A stretch of DNA of 64,000 bases from Erythrobacter sp. QSSC1-22B. GTDB lineage: Bacteria > Pseudomonadota > Alphaproteobacteria > Sphingomonadales > Sphingomonadaceae. The stretch spans positions 1 through 64,000 of the forward strand of contig NZ_LZRP01000007.1 in assembly GCF_001678665.1 (NCBI RefSeq), given 5' to 3'. The notes beneath the pieces are model-generated. The model was not told the DNA's origin and searched no databases. It saw only the letters and a program-made list of their open reading frames with translations. Made by a program: the position numbers and the translations under genes. Numbering within the stretch: position 1 is the stretch's first letter; each line of letters starts with the position of its first letter. Shown here piece by piece: positions 9,053 to 16,992 of this stretch.

Positions 9053-9307
9053 CTAATCATCACCCTCGACCAGCCCACCGCGCGGCTCCCGTCTCCCGTC
9101 AACGAGCCGGCGCAAACTGGCCGTCAGCACTAGCGTCGAGCTACCCAGTTTAATGATCTCCACCTCCCCTTTGGCAATGAGCACATAGAGTGTGCTGCGC
9201 CCAATCCCGAGATAGCGGCAGGCGTCCGGTACGCGCATCGTAATCGGCTCGACGGTAGGCCGTCGATCCTGTCCACGGAGATGCTCGGTGCGGTTTGGAG
9301 AGGGCAT
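9053..9307 (-). CDS. AlpA/excisionase-like helix-turn-helix protein
   Basis: About 84 residues from ATG 9307, which has AAAGGA at a suitable distance. The core reads MRVPDACRYLGIGRSTLYVLIAKGEVEIIKLGS spread over residues 23-55, a winged-helix HTH_17 fold as in AlpA-type regulators and phage or plasmid excisionases. Such proteins usually bind DNA to control integrase genes or excision. No integrase is nearby, so it may be a leftover of an integrated element. The C-terminal tail is rich in Arg and Gly. Confidence 0.7.
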   Translation of the reverse strand: MPSPNRTEHLRGQDRRPTVEPITMRVPDACRYLGIGRSTLYVLIAKGEVEIIKLGSSTLVLTASLRRLVDGRREPRGGLVEGDD

Positions 9308-9871
9308 CGGACCGGTCCTTTCATCTGTCGGGTGATGACGGACCGGCCTGGGCTGGGGAGGGGACCATGACCGGCCCGCCATCGACGCGAGTATCGGTCA
9401 TAGCTGGCCCCCATCGCCACATGACGTTCGTACGCCAGGTCCGCCGATTTCACGACGTGATCGCGACGATCGAAATCCTTCGCGGGTTTCGGATCTTTAG
9501 AGGTACCTGCGAACCCGAAGGGACGGCCGTTTCAACAATTCCAAAAGCGCTCTCGGATCGAAATTGTCCGAAAGACGTCGCTTCAACGATTGGAAACAAG
9601 AGCAAATTTAGGATGACCGACGGCTGAGCGTTTTGAGCGCCGTCGCCAATTGCTCAACAAATCCAACCACATGCAGCCCGACAGACGGCGCTGCTTTTAT
9701 CTCGCCATCCACTTTCTCATCCAAATCAGACACTTACGGACGTTTCATACTAATTCACATCAGCCGCAACAAGCATGCAGATCGGGTGCAGCAAGAGCGC
9801 AGCACCGTTGTTCGAGGATCGCGGCCTCCGCGAGTCGGTGATGACGCTCCGCATGCAGAACCTCGGCATCG
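9308..9871. other. Gene-poor stretch between HTH gene and the split SRAP gene
   Basis: Several short open frames run across both strands here, but none has a recognisable domain or a good start. A hairpin-like repeat (GACGGC and GCCGTC, about 9620-9643) is visible. The right half is lower in GC than the flanks. I read it as decayed or foreign sequence with no assignable function. Confidence 0.4.
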
Positions 9872-10166
9872 CTACCAGCGCTGATCCGTGCGTTCGATTG
9901 CAAGTTCGCCGGTCCATGGATTGCACAGGCGGCGCGCTTCGGGCGGCGTACCATCGGTCCAATTCGACCAGTCATCCTGCGCCAGCAGAACCGGCATGCG
10001 CGAATGACATTCTGCAGCAGCACCTGCACTCTCGGTCATGACTGTAGCGCGACGATCTGGATGAGAAGCCGCATTGCCTCACCTGATTTGCTCCCGTCGA
10101 TAGGGCTGTTGCCTCATCTAGAATGCTCCCGAGAACGGTTGGGAGTGAGTGATGAGGAAAGTGAGT

Positions 10167-11693
10167 ATGGCGACGCGTAGGGAGTTGGTGGAGGCGGTCG
10201 GGGAACGGTACCGATCGGCTGATCGAGGGAGCAAGGGACGTGTTCTCGACGAGTTCGTGGCGGTGACGGGATTTCACCGCAAGCATGCGATGCGGTTATT
10301 GCGGGCGAGCCGCCCGGCAAAGGCACAAGGGCCACGCGTCGAGCGTCGTATTTACGACGAGGCGGTAAGGATCGCGCTGGTGACGCTATGGGAGGCGTCG
10401 GACCGGTTGTGCGGCAAGCGGCTGCGCCCGCTCATTCCGATCCTGCTGGAGGCGATGAAACGCCATGGGCATCTGGACCTGGCACCGGATATAAGCACCA
10501 AGCTGACCACGATGAGTGCGGCAACGATCGACCGGGCGCTTCGTGATGTGAAGGCAGCCGGTCGTGTGCCGAAGCGGCGGGGCGTTGCCGGGACAGCGCT
10601 CCGGCGGAGTGTGCCGATCAGGACGTTCGACGATTGGGGCGATCCGGCACCGGGCCATATCGAGGCGGACCTCGTCTCGCACAGTGGCCCGGTAGCGAAG
10701 GGCAGCTTTGCGTGGACATTCACGCTGACCGACATTGCGACCGGATGGACCGAGTGCGCCCCCCTCCTGGTGCGCGAACAGACGTTGCTGGTCGCGGTGC
10801 TCGACGAGCTGCGCAAGTCGATGCCCTTCGAGCTGCTGGGATTCGACACAGACAACGACAGCGTCTTCATCAACGAGACGGTGCGTGATTACTGCGCGTC
10901 CAGCGGCATCGCCTTCACCCGTTGCCGGCCTTACCGCAAGAACGATCAGGCGTGGGTTGAGCAGAAGAACGGATCGGTGGTGCGCCGGCTGGTCGGCTAT
11001 CGTCGCTTCGAAGGACTGGACGCCGCCGTTGCCTTGGCCGATCTGTACGCGGCGGCGCGCCTGTTCGTGAACTTCTTCCAGCCCTCGTTCAAGCTCGCCG
11101 AGAAGCACCGGGACGGCGCCCGGGTGCACAAACGCTATCATGCGCCTGCAACGCCGTACCAGCGGCTGTTCGACGATCCGCGAACCCACGATGCTACCCG
11201 GGCGCATTTGCGCCAGGTCTTTGCCGGGCTCGATCCGGTCCGGCTGTTGCGCGATATCAGGGCTGCGCAGCAGCGGCTGGTTGCCCTCGCTGACGCGCCG
11301 AGCCCGTCGCTGGTGAGTGAGCAACCGGCCCCGCCGCCACTGGAGACGTTTCTGTCCAGCCTGCGAACGGTGTGGCAGAGCGGCGATGCTCGACCGACAG
11401 CCTCCGACAAGCCACGACAGAAGCGCGGGCGTCGTCGTCCCGATCCTTTGATTGAGGTGACCGGGCAGTTGAAGCGCTGGTTCGAGGAGGAGCCGTGGCG
11501 TACTGGCAGGGACCTGCTCGAAAAGCTGCAGGTCGAGAGGCCCGGCGATTATCCCGACGGTCTGTTGCGCACGGTTCAACGCCGCCTGAAGATCTGGCGA
11601 TCCGAGCAGGCCTGTGCGCTCGTGTTCACCCGTTCGTCCATTGCGTCCGCGTCCCCCGCCGGAATAGCCTCGCAGACGAGGGCCGAAGGTTGA
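10167..11693 (+). CDS. Transposase with integrase catalytic core
   Basis: About 508 residues from ATG 10167, preceded by GAGGAAAG; an in-frame ATG also exists at 10149. An N-terminal helix-turn-helix region (about 1-45, with GFHRKHAMRLL) precedes an rve-type catalytic core. Candidate catalytic acids are the Asp in HIEADLVSHSG, the Asp in FDTDNDS and the Glu in QAWVEQKNGSV. The C-terminal third is basic and variable. It is the only gene of the element and shares its orientation. It interrupts the SRAP gene, which runs on the opposite strand. Confidence 0.88.
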   Translation: MATRRELVEAVGERYRSADRGSKGRVLDEFVAVTGFHRKHAMRLLRASRPAKAQGPRVERRIYDEAVRIALVTLWEASDRLCGKRLRPLIPILLEAMKRHGHLDLAPDISTKLTTMSAATIDRALRDVKAAGRVPKRRGVAGTALRRSVPIRTFDDWGDPAPGHIEADLVSHSGPVAKGSFAWTFTLTDIATGWTECAPLLVREQTLLVAVLDELRKSMPFELLGFDTDNDSVFINETVRDYCASSGIAFTRCRPYRKNDQAWVEQKNGSVVRRLVGYRRFEGLDAAVALADLYAAARLFVNFFQPSFKLAEKHRDGARVHKRYHAPATPYQRLFDDPRTHDATRAHLRQVFAGLDPVRLLRDIRAAQQRLVALADAPSPSLVSEQPAPPPLETFLSSLRTVWQSGDARPTASDKPRQKRGRRRPDPLIEVTGQLKRWFEEEPWRTGRDLLEKLQVERPGDYPDGLLRTVQRRLKIWRSEQACALVFTRSSIASASPAGIASQTRAEG

Positions 11694-11747
11694 TGGGGGT
11701 ACTGCACCGCTCCGCCTGCGGCTCCGCTGCGCAGCACCCCCATCAAC
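11689..11747 (+). terminator. Long hairpin after the transposase stop
   Basis: GTTGATGGGGGT at 11689 pairs with ACCCCCATCAAC ending at 11747. The stem extends inward through CTGC/GCAG with one mismatch, around a loop of about 25 bases. It overlaps the transposase stop codon and lacks a T tract. It could limit read-through or be a structural part of the element's right end. Confidence 0.45.
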
Positions 11748-12370
11748 CGGAGAATGGACCCAATCGACCGATCGACGTAGGGAGCACTTGGGTGAGGCAA
11801 CGCCATCACCGTTCGGGAACATCTTCTCGTGAGGCAACACGCGCTCGCATCCTGATTGTCGCGCTGCACATGACCATGGTGTAGACCAGACCCCATTCGT
11901 CGCTGTTGCGCCATAGCCCGCCAACTGCAAACAACTCGGCATCGGGGCGGTAGAGCCAGGTGCGCGTCTTGCTGCCCGGCTTGCCTTCGGCTTCTGCCCA
12001 AGCCATCAGCGGAATGAGGCAACGACGTTCCTCGAAGCTGTAGCGCCACATGTACCCGTCGAGCTTGTCGGCGCGCGCATTGTTAACAGGCTTCGGCTTC
12101 AACGGTTCGCCCGTGCGCTTGCTTTTGAGTGTTAACGGGAAGCCCCATGTCATCTGCTGGAGCTTGCCATCCGCGAAGACTGCGCCGGGATATCCCGGAA
12201 ACACCTCGTCGCCAAAGTTGGCGTTGCCGAGATGATCGATCGCGCCGAACCAGCGTGCGACCTCATCCTGGGCCTTGGTCATGCGGTAGAGATTACACAT
12301 CAAAGAGAGCTGCCCGGAGCGCTCTCGGGTGTCAATCGACAGCGTGCCAGTGGAAAACTGTTGGCATTAA

Positions 12371-12385
12371 GTTCCTGTTATGTTC
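12371..12385 (+). promoter_or_regulatory. LexA box (SOS operator)
   Basis: GTTCCTGTTATGTTC is a perfect GTTC-N7-GTTC direct repeat, the alphaproteobacterial LexA recognition form. It lies between the divergent SRAP gene (start 12300) and the small gene starting at 12391, only 5 bp before the latter. It would place both under SOS control. The match is exact, and the genomic context (SRAP) fits. Confidence 0.8.
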
Positions 12386-12390
12386 TAACG

Positions 12391-12646
12391 ATGAAGATGA
12401 TGATTCGACCCGATGACGACGAACTGACGCGAGCGATCGAGATCGCGTTGCTGACGGCAAAGACGTACGCCATTCGCGACGTATTTACTGCAACCCGAGC
12501 GCTTAACCGGCGGGTTGCGGTCGACACGCTGACAGCACGCATCGTGGCAGCGCTTCGGCCCTATGAGATCCTGCGCGAGGCAAAGGGATGCGGATCTGGC
12601 CGAGAAAACGTTGCCGCTGTTCCCCGACTTCGAAGCAAGAAATTAG
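12391..12646 (+). pseudogene. Small SOS-linked gene, frameshifted
   Basis: From ATG 12391 the frame reads an acidic start (MIRPDDDELTRAIEIALLTA), then VAALRPYEILREAKG near 12585. The expected ending DADLAEKTLPLFPDFEARN and a TAG at 12644 lie in the next frame, so one extra base near 12585-12590 has shifted it. Read straight, the frame instead runs on without clear homology to 12750. Small proteins with this acidic start and an LPLFPDFE ending sit next to SRAP genes in related bacteria as far as I recall; no function is known to me. Confidence 0.55.
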
Positions 12647-12730
12647 CGTCGCGACAGGATTCTGGGACGGTCCTGTGCAAGAAGAGGCCTCACAAAGTAG
12701 TCCCAAAACCGCCCTGCAACATCTTGAATA

Positions 12731-13669
12731 TTACTGTTTGTCCAGCCTAGCCAACGCCTCGGCTTCGAGCTTTTCGAGACGCTCGGAACATACTCCGTGA
12801 ACCACGCGGCCAAGCTCCTCAACCTGCTCACCGAGCCATTCGAGCTCTTCCTTCGTGATGCGGTAATGCTTCGAATAGCGCGCCTTCACATAAGCGTCTT
12901 TGAGCTTCTCGAAGCGGGCGCGGTCGCGCTTCGTCTCGTTTGGCCAGACGTAAGTGAGTCGCGGATCGATGCGCTCGGCTTGGGTGCGCAGGAAGCCGAG
13001 ATTGTGTACGTGCGGCGTGTAAAATGTGCAGACGAGCAGTACACAGTGATAAAGGCGTTCGGTTGCCTGATGCAGCATGAAGGCCGCATCCTTGTTCCAC
13101 TCGCGGGCTAAGTCATCGCCAAAGTTGACGTGGGCGCGCATCGCGCTTGGATACCACTCATTAAAATACTCCTGCGCCATGGCGAGCGCTTGTGTCGGAG
13201 TCTTCGGCTTGGGCGTATGCAACTCGGTATCGTCGGACTGGTAGACCGCGATTCCTTCCTGCTTCACATCCATGAAGAAGTAGCGGCCATGTGCCAGCCC
13301 GTCGTTCACCTCCTGGAGGGTGTGGACGATGAAATTGACCGGGGTCTTTAGCGTACCGGTTACGCCATACTCACGCATTAGCCGCTCATCGAGCTTGGCC
13401 CAGTACTTCACTCTGTCGGTCAGCCGCTTGTGGTTCACGATGATCAGCAGATCAAAATCCGACTGGTAGCCCTTGGCGGTATGCGGCTCGTCGACCCAGG
13501 TGCCGCGCGCATAGCTGCCGTAGAGAATAATCTTGAGGATGCGCCCGGCTTTCTTCCACTCGTGCTTGGCAAGCGCGAAGGCGTCGTCGAATTCCTCGAA
13601 CATCAGCTGCACCACGCGTTCCATCTCGCGCTGCTTTTGTGGAGGTAGGTGATCGAAATCGGTTCTCAT
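12731..13669 (-). CDS. Nucleotidyltransferase-HEPN fusion protein
   Basis: About 312 residues from ATG 13669; the open frame extends upstream to 13807 but that part looks non-coding. The first half is a minimal nucleotidyltransferase with GSYARG, then SDFDLLII, the GS...DxD metal-binding signature. The second half (about residues 175-300) is a helical HEPN-like domain containing ARYSKHYRIT and lacking a canonical Rx4-6H RNase motif. Separate MNT/HEPN pairs form toxin-antitoxin modules; here both are fused in one chain. The substrate is unknown, and nucleotidylation of a protein or tRNA is possible. It stands alone in the accessory region. Confidence 0.8.
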   Translation of the reverse strand: MRTDFDHLPPQKQREMERVVQLMFEEFDDAFALAKHEWKKAGRILKIILYGSYARGTWVDEPHTAKGYQSDFDLLIIVNHKRLTDRVKYWAKLDERLMREYGVTGTLKTPVNFIVHTLQEVNDGLAHGRYFFMDVKQEGIAVYQSDDTELHTPKPKTPTQALAMAQEYFNEWYPSAMRAHVNFGDDLAREWNKDAAFMLHQATERLYHCVLLVCTFYTPHVHNLGFLRTQAERIDPRLTYVWPNETKRDRARFEKLKDAYVKARYSKHYRITKEELEWLGEQVEELGRVVHGVCSERLEKLEAEALARLDKQ

Positions 13670-14052
13670 CACCAAGCATCTAGCGAGTTGCTCGAATTGT
13701 TGCACCTGTCGATCACTCTTGATCCTCATTGCCGGTTCGCAACGCATCGTTGATCCAGACTCGCGGGTTCGCGTCAATACCAAGAACTGGGGAGGGGCGC
13801 ATTTCACGTCGCGTGTGAGAGCATTGCACGCTAGTCAGCAACGATGATCGACAGTGTCTCGAGCTGGAGTTAGCCCTGTCTCGACTGCGCTGAGGAAGGC
13901 CCAAAAGTGCGCTCAAATTTGCGCTCGAAGTTCAGTTTTTTGGCAAAAAGGTGAACCGAACACCCCTTATATGAACGAAAGTGTGGGGAAGAGTGTGGGG
14001 GAGGGATTCAGCTAATTCTGAGAACAGAATTGATTTCAAAAGATTAATTTAT
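13670..14052. other. AT-richer intergenic stretch with GTGTGGGG repeats
   Basis: No gene is visible. Around 13981-14002 the sequence has two close copies of AGTGTGGGG. The same nonamer recurs at about 20694, beyond the B12 cluster. Base composition is lower in GC than the flanking core. Confidence 0.4.
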
Positions 14053-14078
14053 TAGTTCGAATCAAGCCCTGCCACCAC
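14053..14078 (+). repeat. tRNA 3'-end-like fragment, candidate attachment site
   Basis: The bases AGTTCGAATC, then AAGCCCTGCCACCA, resemble a T-loop followed by an acceptor strand and CCA. The upstream part of a tRNA is absent and the T stem does not pair well. Such fragments are left when an element integrates into a tRNA 3' end. No intact tRNA with the same end is in this window. Confidence 0.35.
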
Positions 14079-14315
14079 TTGCCCTTCCCGAAGCATACAC
14101 TGAAATCCCGAGAAGCAGCCTCGGCTCCGGAGGTGCTTGCGAAGGCAGACGCCTTCCGGATCGAGGGGGCCGAGGTGGTCTGTCCCGGCGTTGCGAGCAA
14201 CCCAATGTCCGCCATGACGCTGCTCAAAGGGGCGCGCGATATGAGTGAGGACGCGCCTTCAAGAGTGCGCAGCGCGGGACAGAGCGCATGGACAACCTTC
14301 GGCGGACTGATCTGA
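14079..14315 (+). other. Unrecognised open frame, possibly a gene remnant
   Basis: An open frame of 78 codons with high GC includes ADAFRIEGAEVVCPGVASN and ends at TGA 14313. It has no start signal that I trust and no domain I recognise. The opposite strand is also open across it. It directly precedes the dipeptidase remnant in another frame, so both may belong to one decayed segment. Confidence 0.3.
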
Positions 14316-14530
14316 TGCAGGGTCTTGAAGACATCGCTGCGCTGCCGGTGGTGACGCCACGTCTGCATGAGGTCGGCTACAGTCGCGAAGGCCTTGAAAA
14401 GGTGACCAGCGGCAATTTCCTGAAGCTCATGCGCGCGGCGCAAGCGGCGCTCGAACGCCAGGCCTGCCGATCCGACGCCGCATCGGCCATCCCAGACCGG
14501 CTCAGATCGGCAGTTCGTTGCTCGACTTGA
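14288..14530 (+). pseudogene. C-terminal remnant of an M19 membrane dipeptidase
   Basis: The frame reads GLEDIAALPVVTPRLHEVGY, then SREGLEKVTSGNFLKLMRAA. This matches the last 45 residues of renal/membrane dipeptidases (peptidase M19; GLEDxxxLPxLTxxLxxRGY ... GNFLRV). The catalytic zinc-binding part is absent. The frame then runs into the convergent Lrp gene and stops at 14528-14530. It is interpreted as what is left after deletion at the edge of the accessory region. Confidence 0.6.
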
Positions 14531-14963
14531 TCTGCGACAGCGCGACGGTCGAGTTGATCTCCTGCACCCCGGGCAGCTTGCTCAGGCAGTCGAAGAAAAA
14601 CCGTTCATAGGCGTCGATGTCCTCGGCCACGATGCGCAGCATGAAGTCGGTCGTGCCCATAAGAACATAGGCATCCAGAACCTCTGGAAAGGCCCCGATC
14701 GCGGCGCTGAATTCATCGAGATTCGCGCGACCATGCGCGTTGAGCTTCACCTGCGCGAAGATGTGCGCGTTCAGCCCGACCGCGCGCCGGTCAACGAGCG
14801 CCACATGGCCAAGGATTATCCCGTCGCGTTCCATCCGCGCAATCCGTCGCCAGCAAGGCGAGGGCGACAGGCCGACTTTCTCGGCGATCTCCGCCGTCGT
14901 CTGTTTGGCATCGCGCTGAAGCTCGCGGAGAATTTTCTTCTCGTAATCGTCCAGGGCGGTCAA
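14502..14963 (-). CDS. Lrp/AsnC-family transcriptional regulator
   Basis: About 153 residues. The start is TTG 14963, with GGAG about 6 bp upstream; longer in-frame starts would add implausible sequence. Residues 3-60 form the AsnC-type HTH (DDYEKKILRELQRDAK, IAEKVGLSPSPCWRRIARME). The C-terminal part is the RAM ligand-binding domain (AYVLMGTTDFMLRIVAEDIDAYERFF). It is transcribed divergently from the amino-acid dehydrogenase gene, with 124 bp between starts, and probably controls it in response to an amino acid such as leucine (inference). Confidence 0.9.
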   Translation of the reverse strand: MTALDDYEKKILRELQRDAKQTTAEIAEKVGLSPSPCWRRIARMERDGIILGHVALVDRRAVGLNAHIFAQVKLNAHGRANLDEFSAAIGAFPEVLDAYVLMGTTDFMLRIVAEDIDAYERFFFDCLSKLPGVQEINSTVALSQIKSSNELPI

Positions 14964-14985
14964 ATTATTCTCCAAGCTGGATAAT

Positions 14986-15011
14986 GGAGGAAAATATAAC
15001 CGAAAACCTCC
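14986..15011. promoter_or_regulatory. Inverted repeat in the lrp-dehydrogenase intergenic region
   Basis: GGAGG (14986-14990) and CCTCC (15007-15011) enclose an A-rich centre in the space between the divergent Lrp-type gene and the dehydrogenase. This is a plausible operator or overlapping promoter for the regulator. The match to a known Lrp site is not strong. Confidence 0.35.
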
Positions 15012-15087
15012 GGTATTCCAGTGAAATGAGACAGGACTTTCCTGCCCCCAGGCTCGATAATGCCCGCAAGCAATCAGGAGGGTTTCG

Positions 15088-16137
15088 ATGAACAATCACA
15101 CGCAGGACAAGCTGGATACCGAGTATTTCGTGCTTCGGGACGAAGCGGCAGGGCTCGATGGCATGATCGCCCTGCACTCGACCGCGCTCGGTCCGGCTGC
15201 GGGCGGTTGCCGTTTCTGGCACTATCCCTCGCACGAAGCGCTAACGGTCGATGCCGCGCGGCTGGCGCGCGGTATGACCTACAAGAACGCACTCGCCGAG
15301 CTCCCGCTGGGTGGAGGCAAGGCGGTGCTGCGCGTTCCCGAAGGACCGTACGACCGGGCAAAGCTGTTCCGCGCGTTCGGCCGCGAGGTGGAGAAGCTGC
15401 GCGGGCGCTACCTGACCGCCGAGGATGTCGGCACCTGTGTTGCGGATATGGAGGCCATCTCGTCCGAAACCGCCCATGTGGCCGGTCTTGCGCAAGTGCC
15501 CGGACGGCCCGGCGGCGACCCCTCGCCATGGACGGCGCGGGGGGTGTTCGGAGCGATGGAATATCTGGCACAGACGCATCTGGACCGCGCGATCGGGGAT
15601 TGCACCGTGGCGATCCAGGGCGTCGGCAATGTCGGCGGCGCGCTGGCGAGGCTGCTGCACGCCAGCGGCGCGAAGCTGGTGCTGGCCGATACCAATTCCG
15701 AACGCCTGGCCAAGCTCGCCATCGAAACCGGCGCCGATGTGGCCGGTGTCAACGAGGTCTGCGGCGTCAAGGCAGACATCCTCGCGCCTTGCGCGCTGGG
15801 TGGCGTCTTCAATGCGACCACCATCGCCAAGGTAAAGGCCAGGATCGTGTGCGGCGCTGCCAACAATCAATTGGCCACCGAGGAGGATGGTGTCCGGCTG
15901 GCCGAACGCGGCGTGCTCTATGCTCCCGACTGCGTGGTCAACGCGGGTGGCATCATCAATGTTGCGGCCGAGCATCTCGGCTGGGATGCCGCGGAAGTGG
16001 TCCGCCGGGTCGATGGCACGGCGGAGCGTCTGGCGCGGGTGCTGGCCCGTTCCGATCAGCTTGGCGTGGCACCGAACCTGGCCGCCGACTCGCTGGCGCG
16101 CGAGCGGGTCAGACGTGGCGCAGCGCTGGCGGCCTGA
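15088..16137 (+). CDS. Glu/Leu/Phe/Val dehydrogenase (leucine-dehydrogenase type), copy 1
   Basis: A 349-residue NAD-dependent amino-acid dehydrogenase that reversibly deaminates branched-chain or aromatic amino acids to the 2-oxo acid. The substrate domain has AAGGCRFWHY, and YKNALAELPLGGGKAV with the catalytic Lys residues. The Rossmann domain begins at VAIQGVGNVGGALARLL, and a NAGGIINVAAEHLGW segment follows near the end. AGGAGGG sits 6 bp before ATG 15088. It is divergent from the Lrp-type regulator. A paralogue lies at 37175-38239. Confidence 0.92.
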   Translation: MNNHTQDKLDTEYFVLRDEAAGLDGMIALHSTALGPAAGGCRFWHYPSHEALTVDAARLARGMTYKNALAELPLGGGKAVLRVPEGPYDRAKLFRAFGREVEKLRGRYLTAEDVGTCVADMEAISSETAHVAGLAQVPGRPGGDPSPWTARGVFGAMEYLAQTHLDRAIGDCTVAIQGVGNVGGALARLLHASGAKLVLADTNSERLAKLAIETGADVAGVNEVCGVKADILAPCALGGVFNATTIAKVKARIVCGAANNQLATEEDGVRLAERGVLYAPDCVVNAGGIINVAAEHLGWDAAEVVRRVDGTAERLARVLARSDQLGVAPNLAADSLARERVRRGAALAA

Positions 16138-16153
16138 CCGTCTTGAGCCTGCC

Positions 16154-16393
16154 ATGCCCCAATCTGGCTCAATACGTCGGCTTGAGATCTGCGGGGATCA
16201 GGGCCTGGATATGCCGCTGCGCGTGCTCGGGCTCGTTTCCCAGCTCGGGCTGTGTCCCGATCGCATCGTGATCGAGCGTGGCCCGGAGGGACAGTCGATC
16301 GATGTGCTGCTGGAAATTACGGAATCGCGGGGCGCGCTGCTGGTCGAAAAGCTGAGCTCGATGGTGCTGGTTCGCGGCGTGACGCTGTCATAG
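16154..16393 (+). CDS. Small ACT-like protein (IlvM-like)
   Basis: A 79-residue protein starting at ATG 16154, 16 bp after the dehydrogenase stop. The pattern MPLRVLGLVSQLG, then IDVLLEITESRGALLVEKL and VRGVTLS, is a compact beta-alpha-beta ACT-type fold, as in the small regulatory subunit of acetolactate synthase (IlvM). It may bind an amino acid and act with the dehydrogenase or another enzyme of branched-chain metabolism (inference). Confidence 0.6.
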   Translation: MPQSGSIRRLEICGDQGLDMPLRVLGLVSQLGLCPDRIVIERGPEGQSIDVLLEITESRGALLVEKLSSMVLVRGVTLS

Positions 16394-16604
16394 TTCGAGG
16401 ATGGAGGCGTCCGGTGCGCAAGCCCTGTCCGTCAATTGCCTCTCCCAGCGCCTGCACCGATTCCCTACAAATCTTGGAGATCCCAGCGCTTCCCCCAGGC
16501 CGGATTGCGAAAAACCGGCGTGGCGCCCAGCAAGATCCGACCGTGTCTGTTGCAACTCTGCACGCCGTTTGATAGCGGCGTCCCACCGGGTCGACTTGCG
16601 GCCC

Positions 16605-16800
16605 GGTAAAGCGCGCCGGTAACGGGAATGCAGTGCGCTCGGCCATGCCGGGCAAATCTGCAGCTGACCCTGCAACTGTAAGCGGTGAGCACGATGTGCA
16701 CGCGGATCGGAGACGGTCTGCAGCCACTGGATGGCCGGGCGAATGCCGGGCCGCTGGGAAGGCGCCCATCGTGTGACGACCCGCGAGCCAGGAGACCGAC
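16605..16800 (+). ncRNA. Cobalamin riboswitch
   Basis: The conserved blocks appear in order: CCGGTAACGGGAATGCAGTG (near 16615), GACCCTGCAACTGTAAGCGG (16667-16687), the B12 box GCCACTGG (16723-16730), GCTGGGAAGGC (16753-16763) and GAGCCAGGAGACC (16785-16797). This is the adenosylcobalamin-binding aptamer. The following 190 nt up to the GTG start of the receptor gene are GC-rich and can form hairpins, so they probably hold the expression platform. Coenzyme B12 should repress the downstream uptake genes. Confidence 0.95.
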
Positions 16801-16992
16801 CGATGCGTGTCGCTCTTGCCGGGTCCATGGGACTGACCGGGCGCGAAACCGAATTCGTCTGAGCGACGAACGTGCGGCTGGGGCCGCATCGGACACAACC
16901 GGCGGCCGCTCACGCGTCCGGGCGCCGGTGATGGCCGACCGTTCGCGCGGACGCCCCGGTCATGTCGCTCGACGCCGGGAAAGTCTTGTCTC

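Larger units (their letters stand above)
10043..11868 (+). mobile_element. Complete 1826-bp insertion sequence with long DDE/integrase-type transposase
   Basis: The element is bounded by CATGAC direct repeats (10037-10042 and 11869-11874). The inverted ends begin TGTAGCGCGAC at the left and TGCAGCGCGAC at the right read inward, and similarity extends about 40 bp to TTGCCTCAC. A second, inner copy of the TTGCCTCA...TGCTCCC motif occurs at each end (about 10110 and 11795), giving two sub-terminal motifs per end. It carries one 508-residue transposase. The family looks like one of the ISNCY or other integrase-like groups; I am unsure which. Confidence 0.9.
9872..12300 (-). pseudogene. SOS response-associated peptidase (SRAP/YedK/HMCES) split by an insertion sequence
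   Basis: The N-terminal part runs from ATG 12300 (MCNLYRM, catalytic Cys2) to 11869. The C-terminal part resumes at 10042 and ends at TAG 9872-9874, with CHSRMPVLLAQDDW carrying the conserved His and ELAIERTD near the end. Removing the element at 10043-11868 and one copy of CATGAC restores one continuous frame of 198 codons across the junction (VYTMVM then TESAG). SRAP proteins bind abasic sites in single-stranded DNA covalently through Cys2. The interruption removes the His and about a quarter of the protein. The remaining open frame instead reads into the element and stops at about 11806. A LexA box lies about 70 bp upstream of the start. Confidence 0.92.

Noticed and set aside
9760-10029. 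An 89-codon minus-strand frame across the SRAP C-terminal part
   Set aside because: It overlaps the real SRAP reading frame in another phase and shows no family resemblance.
10386-11942. A 518-codon minus-strand open frame inside the second IS
   Set aside because: It is a shadow of the transposase; the plus-strand frame has the DDE-type motifs and the ribosome site.
11806-12303. Treating the 165-residue N-terminal SRAP frame as an intact gene
   Set aside because: Its last 20 or so residues are read from the insertion sequence; the true C-terminal part with the conserved His lies beyond the element.
15060-16271. A 403-codon plus-strand frame overlapping the first dehydrogenase
   Set aside because: It is Arg/Gly-rich and out of frame with a well-recognised enzyme that has a strong ribosome site.
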